64,000 nucleotides of DNA from Nocardia transvalensis (GTDB lineage Bacteria > Actinomycetota > Actinomycetes > Mycobacteriales > Mycobacteriaceae), in NCBI RefSeq assembly GCF_015477765.1, contig NZ_JADLQQ010000007.1, positions 124,001 to 188,000 on the forward strand. The letters run 5' to 3'. The notes under the pieces were generated by a model. That model was given only the letters and a program-made list of their open reading frames with translations, ran no database searches and was not told the DNA's origin. A program made the translations under genes and the position numbers. Below, in pieces: positions 42,964 through 51,500 of the stretch. The first letter of the stretch is position 1, and every line of letters begins with the position of its first letter.

Positions 42964-45510
42964 TCAGCCAACCATTTCGCGCACGTGTCGCGGGTTCGGC
43001 GCCGTTTCGACGGTTTCGGCCAGGACGCGAATCGTGTTGTCGGCCAGGAATTCTGCCCGGCGCATCGGGATCATCTCCGGCACATACGAGAGGTTGAGTG
43101 ACAACTCGTCGGCGTCAACCGTCGTGGTGACCATGACCAGCCCACTCACCGAGATTCCCGAGACGACCTGCACATCACCGAGTCGCCATTCGCCCAGCTG
43201 CCGGGGAAACGACGTATCAACGATGGGCATCAGGCATAGCTGGCCGGATCCGTTGTTCTGCATGGCCCGCACCGCTGCCGTGCTGGTGGCGACCGAGGTC
43301 GGCGCCAGCACGGACATAATGTTCACTGTCGCCAGATGGTCGCCGCGCGCGATCCGACGAGCCAGATCGCGATCTATCTCGCCGGCCAATTCCCAGCGAG
43401 AGCCCGTGCGGGAGTAGGTTCCCACGGTCTCGGTCATCGCCTGAAAGGCGCCGAGGTCCCAGGTCGACGGCGTGCCGTCGAGCAGGTCACGGTAGTCGAC
43501 GCCGAGCCCGATGGCGTGCGCGGTGCCGTCGGCGATTTCGGCTTCGCGGCCTGCCGCGGTGAGCAGCGCCGCAGCCAGGACCGCGCGGAGGCTCAGACCA
43601 CGTCGCCGAGATTCCATGGTCAACGCGCGAGTGTGGGCTCGGCTCAACGTCCGATGGATCACCTGGGTTGTTCGCTGACGGGGCTCGACAGCTGTAGTCG
43701 CCGTCACCCGGGCCGGGCGGCGCAGCAATCCGTTGCGCTGGTCTCGCAGGATCGAGGCCGCGCCGTGTCCCAGACCGCGAAGGCCTCGATGCGAACGCGG
43801 AAGCAGGTCCTCAGGTCCCGCGATCGCCGGATGTCCCATGGTCGGTCCGTCCTCGATGGATCCGCTGCGGCGATGACGGTCGGCCAAAGCGACGGTCTGC
43901 TGCAGCAGCGACAGCATCGCCGGGGGGTCTGCTATGGCGTACGTGGACGTCATGATCAAGTTGTGCCGTTGCGGACCGGCGGTGATCAGCACGGCTCGAA
44001 CCATCGGACCGCGGGGATCGAGAGGCTCGATCAGCTCGCGGGAATTGATCTCCGACAACCAGGCGTCGGGGTCGTCGGAGCTGACCCGTCGCAGCGCGAT
44101 CGGCCGGTCGGCGACCGGAACCCAGCGAGGATCACGCCCGGCATCGTCGGCTTCGACGGCTGCGCACAACAGCGGGTGACGTCGCTGCAGTGCGGACAGC
44201 GCGGCAGCGACGTCGCCTTCGGACAGCGGGCCGTCGATGCGGACCCGGGACACGATGTTCAACGGCGACAGTTGATCGGCTATCCAATGCCAGCGTTCGG
44301 TATTGGTCAACGGTCGAGGAAGATGGGTGGAGCGGGTGGACACGCCGGGGAAGGTCATCGGCTTCGCGAGCGTCCGGATGAGTGTCGAGTGCGGTGCGAC
44401 GCGAATGTAGTTATCGCGCCCGGCGATCAGCAACCGGTTCGTCGTCTGTTCGACGGTTCCGAGCATTCGAGAGTCCTCGACCATCGATTTGGTGCGGGCG
44501 AATCGACGTTTTTCGTAGGTTCGCAGGGCCGCGGCGGCGTCGGGCACGGTGGCAAGCGCATGAGCGAGCAGCACGGCGTCTTCGATCGCGGAATTTGCTC
44601 CCTGGCCCAAGGCGGTCAGCATCGGATGTGCCGCGTCGCCGAGCAGGGTCACTCGTCCCGTTCCCCATGAGGCAAGCGGTACACGATCCTGAGCGGGGAC
44701 GGTGACGATGTCCGACAGGACGGTCGAGGCGATCAGTTCATGGGTCTCGGGAGCCCAATCTCGGAAGATCTCGATGAGATCGTCGGTGGTGCCCCGCCAG
44801 CTGGCGGCTTCCGCGGCCGGGACGGTCCGCGTGCCCCACCAGTACACTCGGTCATGCCCGATGTCGTGGATCCCGAACCGCATTCCCCTGCCCCAATACA
44901 AGTGGCCGTAACCGTCGTGGGGTACATGGGTGTGGGTGGAGGGATCGTAGGGAACGCACGCGAGCCAGCAGACGTATCCCCCGGGTCGCGGCGGGCTCGG
45001 CGGATGCAGATGGGCCCGCACGGCCGAATTGATGCCGTCGGCGCCGATGAGGACGTCTCCGCGCGCCTCAGAACCGTCATCGAAGCTCACCGTGACTCCG
45101 GTGCCGTCGTCGACGAATCCGACTGCGGTGGCTCCGAAGCGGATCGGGATGTTACCGGTGCCGGTGTGCAGTGCCTGCATGAGATCACCGCGATGGGTGA
45201 AGAAGCTATTCGCACCGAGGCGTTGATGCAGATCTGCCATAGGAAGCCGTCGCATCACGCGGCCATCCGGCTGCCGGTACACGAACCCGTGAAAGCGGCC
45301 TGCTCGGCGTTCGATGTCCTCGTCGATACCTAATCCGAGGGTCCGCAACGCGGTCATCCCGTTGCTGTAGATGGCCAATCCAGCGCCGTCGGAGCGCAAC
45401 TCCGTACCGTGCTCGTAGACTTCGACCTCTGCTCCCGCCGCCCGTAGGGCCGCGGCTGTGGCGAGTCCGCCGATTCCGGCGCCGACGACGACAGCTTTGA
45501 GTGGCCTCAT
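42964..45510 (-). CDS. Flavin monooxygenase fused to a PapA-like acyltransferase domain
   Basis: 848 residues. Residues 1-~390 are a group A FAD monooxygenase: VVVGAGIGGLATAAAL (~6), LIGADGINSAVR (~155), LLGDAAHPMLTALGQGANSA (~285). From ~410 (RPLTNTERWHWIADQL) to the end is a condensation/PapA-like domain, but at the HHxxxDG site it reads STYAIADPP: both His are lost and only the Asp remains. The second domain is therefore probably not a standard acyltransferase. The ATG overlaps the NRPS stop (ATGA). No sign of a frameshift between the two halves, so the fusion looks real. Confidence 0.85.
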   Translation of the reverse strand: MRPLKAVVVGAGIGGLATAAALRAAGAEVEVYEHGTELRSDGAGLAIYSNGMTALRTLGLGIDEDIERRAGRFHGFVYRQPDGRVMRRLPMADLHQRLGANSFFTHRGDLMQALHTGTGNIPIRFGATAVGFVDDGTGVTVSFDDGSEARGDVLIGADGINSAVRAHLHPPSPPRPGGYVCWLACVPYDPSTHTHVPHDGYGHLYWGRGMRFGIHDIGHDRVYWWGTRTVPAAEAASWRGTTDDLIEIFRDWAPETHELIASTVLSDIVTVPAQDRVPLASWGTGRVTLLGDAAHPMLTALGQGANSAIEDAVLLAHALATVPDAAAALRTYEKRRFARTKSMVEDSRMLGTVEQTTNRLLIAGRDNYIRVAPHSTLIRTLAKPMTFPGVSTRSTHLPRPLTNTERWHWIADQLSPLNIVSRVRIDGPLSEGDVAAALSALQRRHPLLCAAVEADDAGRDPRWVPVADRPIALRRVSSDDPDAWLSEINSRELIEPLDPRGPMVRAVLITAGPQRHNLIMTSTYAIADPPAMLSLLQQTVALADRHRRSGSIEDGPTMGHPAIAGPEDLLPRSHRGLRGLGHGAASILRDQRNGLLRRPARVTATTAVEPRQRTTQVIHRTLSRAHTRALTMESRRRGLSLRAVLAAALLTAAGREAEIADGTAHAIGLGVDYRDLLDGTPSTWDLGAFQAMTETVGTYSRTGSRWELAGEIDRDLARRIARGDHLATVNIMSVLAPTSVATSTAAVRAMQNNGSGQLCLMPIVDTSFPRQLGEWRLGDVQVVSGISVSGLVMVTTTVDADELSLNLSYVPEMIPMRRAEFLADNTIRVLAETVETAPNPRHVREMVG

Positions 45511-48500
45511 CGCAGGATCCTTTCCTCGCAGTTGTTGTGATGGATCACCTTCGCCAACGTTTCGGCGAGGATTGCGACGAACGGCTCGTCCATCATCGTC
45601 AAGTGATTGCCGGGCACATCGATCACGGCGACCTTGCCGGTCGTCATCGTGTCCCAGCCGTTGGTGGCATTGCGATACAGGCTGCCGACCGCCTCGTGCG
45701 CCGGTTTCAAGATCTCGGGCAGCGGTTCGCCGGCGTGGAAGAGCGTCAGATCGTGGTCGGTGGGCTGCGGCCGATAGTGGACCGCGGCCTTCCAGGTGGT
45801 CGCGAAGACGGCGAACAACCTCCGGATCAACCGACGTGAGGAACCCTCGGGGACAACACCTTCGGCGACCGCCCGGTCCAGTATGAATTCCAGCTTGTCG
45901 TCCTCGGTGCGCAGTTCGACGGGGATCTCGGGTACCGGTGCCTGCGATGCTCGGTCTCCTCGCAACAACTCCCACATGAACAGCTGATGGGTCGCCATCG
46001 CCATCGCGTCGGCGGGAACGTTCGCGCGCCCCATCATCGAGTCGAGTAGGGCGAAGGTGGCAACCTCGTGACCCGCCGCCTCGAGCTGGTGCAGCATTTC
46101 GAAGGCGATGAGTCCTCCCAGTGACCACCCACCGATGTGGTAGGGGCCTTCTGGTTGCACCCGCCGGATGGCGCGCACGTAGGCGGCGGCCATGTCTGGA
46201 ATCGTCTCCAGCGGGGTCGTCCCCGCATCGATTCCCAACGCCTGCAGAGCGTATAGCGGTTGATCCGCCGGAAGGTGCCGGGCCAGCGCGGTATAGCTGG
46301 AAACCGTTCCGCCGACGGGATGGACGAGGAACAGCGGGGGGTTGTCGCCGGAGGGTTTGATGGCCACCAGCGGGTCCGGCGCCGGCGCCGCCGATCGCCC
46401 TCGCACCAGCTCTGCCAGGGCGGCGACGGTCGGTGCCGCTACGAACGACGACATCGGAACCTCGATGCCATACCGACGTTCCAGAGCCAGAATCAGCCGG
46501 GTCGCGGTGATCGACGTTCCTCCGATGTCGAAGAACCCGTCGTCGATGCCGACGGTATCGGTGGCGGTGACATCGGCGACCAGATCGACGAGTTCGCGTT
46601 CGAGCCCGTCGCGTGGCCCGGCCGTGGTGCGGGGCGGCGTGGAGGGGGTCAGCGGCAGTCGGCGCAGCATGGCATCGGCTCGTTTGCCCGAGGGCGTACG
46701 CGCGATGGCATCCACCCACTCGAAATGGGCGGGAACCTCGTAGCTGGGCAGTGCCGCGGCAACTCGTCGGCGGATGTCGTCGATATCGGCCGTGGTACGG
46801 TCACCGACGAGATAGGCGGCGAGGATGGTGTCCGCGCTGGATTCGGATGGAGCGCCGTCGAGGGTACGGGCGACGACGGCGACTTCCCGCACCGCTGGGG
46901 CGGCTGCCATGATCGCGACCTCCACCTCGGCGGTATCGACACGGAACCCGCGAATCTTGACCTGAGTGTCGAGCCTGCCTTCGTATGTGATGTATCCGCC
47001 GGGATGGCGACGGCCCAGATCCCCGGTGCGGTAGAGCCGGGCGGCGGGCTCGCCGCCCGGATGCGCGACGTAGCGTTGCGCGGTTAGATCCGGGCGGCGT
47101 TCGTATCCGTCGGCCAGAACTGCTCCGCCGAGGTAGATCTCGCCGAGCGCGCCGACCGGAACCGGGCGCAGGTGCGGGTCCAGTATGTGGATTTCGGCTC
47201 CCGCGATCGGTGCGCCGATCGGTGGGAGGAGTGGGAAATCTCGGGGATCGCCGGTGAGGGTGTGCGCGGCTGCCACGTGCGTTTCCGTAGGCCCGTACTG
47301 GTTCTCCACCACCGGCCGACCGGGAAGCGCGGCGAGAAATGCCTTGATCTGTGGGGTGATCCGTAGCTGTTCGCCCGAGGAAACCACCCGGGACAGGTGA
47401 TTCGGATAATTGTTCGTCGCGGTCGCGACCTGCGCCAGTTGTTGTAATGCGACGTAGGGCAGGAACACCCGCTCGATCGACGCGAAGTCGAGAATCCGCA
47501 CGAGCGCCTTGGCGTCGGTTCGCAGTTCCTCATCGGCCAGGTGCAGGGTACCGCCGCCGCACAGGGTCGAGAAAATCTCTTGGAACGCCACATCGAACGT
47601 CAACGGCGCCAGTTGCAGGGTGTGTGGTGCGCGATCTCCGATGCGTCCGGAGTGCACCGACAACTGCCAGGCAACGAGATTGGCCAGCGCGCGATGGGGC
47701 ATCGTGACCGCTTTCGGTCGACCGGTCGAGCCGGAGGTGAACAACACGTATGCGGTCTGCTCGAGGTGATGCGGTAACACTGGTGCCGGAAGCGAGGTCG
47801 GTGCGTCGAGCAGGTCGGCGACATCGACGGCGAGCGAACTCGCGATTCCGTCGACGATATCCCCATCGATCAACACCAATCGCGGTGCGGCATCGGAGAT
47901 CATGCCGCGCAATCGTGCGGCCGGTTGCCCCGTATCGAGCGGGACAACCGCCGCGCCGATGGCCGCGACACCGACGACCGCGGCAATGCGTCCCGGCCCC
48001 TGAGCCAACGCCACGCCGACTCGACCACCGGGACGGACGCCACGGCCCCACAGGGCGCCGGCGATCCGCTGAGCCTGTTGCCACAGCTCCCGATAGGTGA
48101 GCGTCCGCTCGTCGTGGACGACGGCCACTGCGTCGGGAACGCGATCGACGTGAGTGGCGATGGCGTCGAGCACGTGCGGAGTCGACAATTCCTGTGGGCG
48201 AGTGAGCGGTTCGGCAGGGGCCGAGGCGGTGAAGTCGACGGCCCGGTCCGGGTTGGTAGTGAGAGTGCCGAGAATGGCGAGGTAGGCGTCGCCGAACGCC
48301 TGGGCGAGTGCGTCGTCGACGTGGACTCCGTCGGCGTCGATCCGTACATCCAGCGAGTTGTCCAGGGGATTGTCGATCGCGTTGAGCAACAGGGCGAAGT
48401 TGGTCTGCTCCTCGACTTCAAAAGCAAGGACCTCGACGTGGGGGTTGGCCGACAATGATGCCGTGATATGGAAGTTCGCGTAGTTGAACGCGGTCACGAT

Positions 48501-51500
48501 GACATCGGCGCCGCCCTGATCGTGTTGGATGGCGCTCAGCGGATACGCGCGGTAGGGGTCGAGTTCGAGTTCAGTCGCGCGGACCGCGTCGATGACCTCG
48601 CGCCAGGTCCGGCCCGGGACGGACAGGTCGACGGGGACCGGAATGGTGTTGAGGAACAGTCCTGCGACGTTTTCGGCGCCGAATCGGGCCGGCCGGTTGT
48701 GTGTAACCATGCCGGTGGTCACATGTGGCGATCCGGAGAACAACCGCAATGTCAGCGTATACGCGGCAAACAGAATCGTCTTGGCGGGCACTCGTTGCTG
48801 TGTGGCCAACACCCGGGCGGCATCGGCAACGGCGGACGGAATCCTCATGCTGCGAGTGATGCGGTCGGCGGATCCGCTGCCCGCCGACCCGCTTGCGCCG
48901 ATCGCGGTCGGCTCCGTGCCGCGCAGTGTGTCCTGCCAGAACCTGCGCATCTGCGGTGCGGCCAGCGCCTGCCGCTCCGCGCGGACGAACTCGGCGTATG
49001 TGGGCGGGTCGCCGGTCTCGACCGGGGACGTTGTGTGGCCTGCCTCGTACAGATAGTCGTCGAGCAGCTGCGACATCAGCATGGCCAGGCTCCATCCGTC
49101 GAGGATGGCGTGGTGAAAGCCGATTACCACATCCACGGCATCGGGGTCCGGGAGACGAAAGGCGTGGACATGAAACAGAGGCGCCACATCGAATCTATAG
49201 GCATGCGTGCGCCACTGCCGAACGTGGTCGGCGATCCGCTTGCCCGCATTGCTGTGGCTCTCGGTAGACAAGTCGGTGGTCGCAAACGGGAGCGGCACTT
49301 CCCGGTGCACGATCTGCAGCGGTTGGCTGAATCCGTTGACGTCGAACGAGGTCCGCAATGCCGGATGCCGCTCGACCAACCGCGCACCCGCTCGTAACCA
49401 AGCCTGCTCGTCCCAGGGCAGACGCAGGGTGTAGCGAAAGACATCGTGGTACAGCGTCGAGGACTCCGATTCGATGCTGTGGTACAGCATCCCCCACTGC
49501 AATTGCGCCAGCGGGTAGGCATCCGCGGCGAAACCCAATCGGTCACGGTCGATATCGGCGATCAATGCGAACGGCGTGACCGACTCCTGTACGGCCTCGC
49601 CCTGCCGTGCCACCCGCGCCAGCTCCGCGACAGTCGGGTGGGTGACTACGTCGCGCGCAGTGACGCGCAGGCCTCGTCGACCGGCCAGCGCACACACCTT
49701 CAACACCAGCAGCGAATCGCCGCCGAGGGCGTAGAAGTCGTCCTCGGTTCCCACCGGATCCACCCCTAGTACTTCCGAAAATGCCTGTGCCAGAATCCGT
49801 TCGGCATGGGTGGCCGGGCGCGTGCTGGTCGCGTGCAGCGGCCGGTTTTCGGTCGTGGTCGCTCGGGGGATTGGTGCACCGGGAGGCAGACGTCGGGCAG
49901 GTGCCAGGGCCTTGATGCCGAAAAGCTGATCAGGATGGGTGATCAGTGCGTCAAGGGCGCCCAGGTAGGTGTGGATGTACGCATCGACCGAGGCGTTGGT
50001 GTTGTGCATCGCATCGGCGTCGAGGCGGATGAACATCGACTTGTCCACCGGGTTGACGACGAGGTTGACCATGAGCTGAAAGTTGGTCTGCTCATAGGTA
50101 TCGATGTCGACGATCTCCACATCGGCGCTATTGAGTAGTGGTGCGGCAATGTGGAAGTTGACGAAGTTGAATGCGGTGGCGATCACCGGTGCGCCGCGGT
50201 CGCGTTGGATGGCGCTCAGCGGGTAGATCCGATACGGATCCAGCCGCAGTTCCTGATCGCGGACGGCCCGGATGATGTCCCGGCTGATCCGGTTCGGGCC
50301 GGACAGATCTATACGCACCGGGATGGTGTTCAAGAATAACCCGGCCGCCAGTTCGGCTCCGAGCCTGGCAGGCCTGTTGTGGGTCACCTGTCCCGTGGTG
50401 ATCTGGGATGACCCGGTGATCAGGCGCAGCGTCAGTACGTGCGCCGCGAACAGCACTGTGCTGATCGGCATGCGTTCCGCCGCGGCGAGTTCGCCGACGG
50501 CCTCTGTCACGACGTGCGGCACCGCGACCGTCCGCGAGAGATGGGCACCGCCGCCGTCGATGGTGGTCGGCTCCGATCCATCGAGGGTGGTTGCCCGGCT
50601 GTCGTGCAGTTCTTCGAGCCAGAATCGGCGTATGCGGTCGGAGGCCAACGCTTCTTGCTCGGCGCGAACGAAATCCGCATGGGTCGGCAGAGTTTCGATC
50701 TCGATAGCCCGATCCACCGTGTGGCCGGTTTCGTTCAGATAGTCGCCGAGCAACTGCGACACCAGCATGGCCACGCTCCACCCGTCGAGGATGGCGTGAT
50801 GGAAGCTGAACACCACCTCCACGATGTCGGGCAGCCGGAAGGCGTGCACCGCATACAACGGCGCGGCATCGGGGCGGTAAGGGTACCGGCGTTGCTGCTC
50901 GATGTAGTCGGTGATGTGCGCCGTTGCCGCCGCCGCGGTCAAAGACTGCAGATCCGTCGTGGTGAAGGCCGACGGCACTTCCCGGTGCACGATCTGCAGC
51001 GGTTGGCTGAATCCGTTGACGTCGAACGAGGTCCGCAATGCCGGATGCCGCTCGACCAACCGCGCACCCGCTCGTAACCAAGCCTGCTCGTCCCAGGGCA
51101 GACGCAGGGTGTAGCGAAAGACATCGTGGTACAGCGTCGAGGACTCCGATTCGATGCTGTGGTACAGCATCCCCCACTGCAATTGCGCCAGCGGGTAGGC
51201 ATCCACGGCGAACCAGAGCCGAGACCGGTCGTTGTCGGTGACCAATTCGAAGGGCACGACCGGTTCTTCTGTTGTCGTGGACGGCTGGGCTATCCGCGCC
51301 AGCTGGGCCACACTCGGGTGAGTGATCACATCGCGCGCGCTGATCTGGACGCCACGTTGTCCCGCTATCGCGCACACCTGCAACACCAGCAGGGAATCCC
51401 CACCGAGAGCGTAGAAGTCGTCGTCGGGGCCCACCGAATCCACGCCCAGCACTTGCGCGAACACGTCGGCGATCACGCGTTCGACGCCGACCGCGACCCC

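Noticed and set aside
42964..46719. A 1251-codon minus-strand frame covering the monooxygenase-acyltransferase gene
   Set aside because: The part beyond 45510 lies in another frame of the NRPS thioesterase and PCP region and has no family-like sequence; the real start is the ATG overlapping the NRPS stop.
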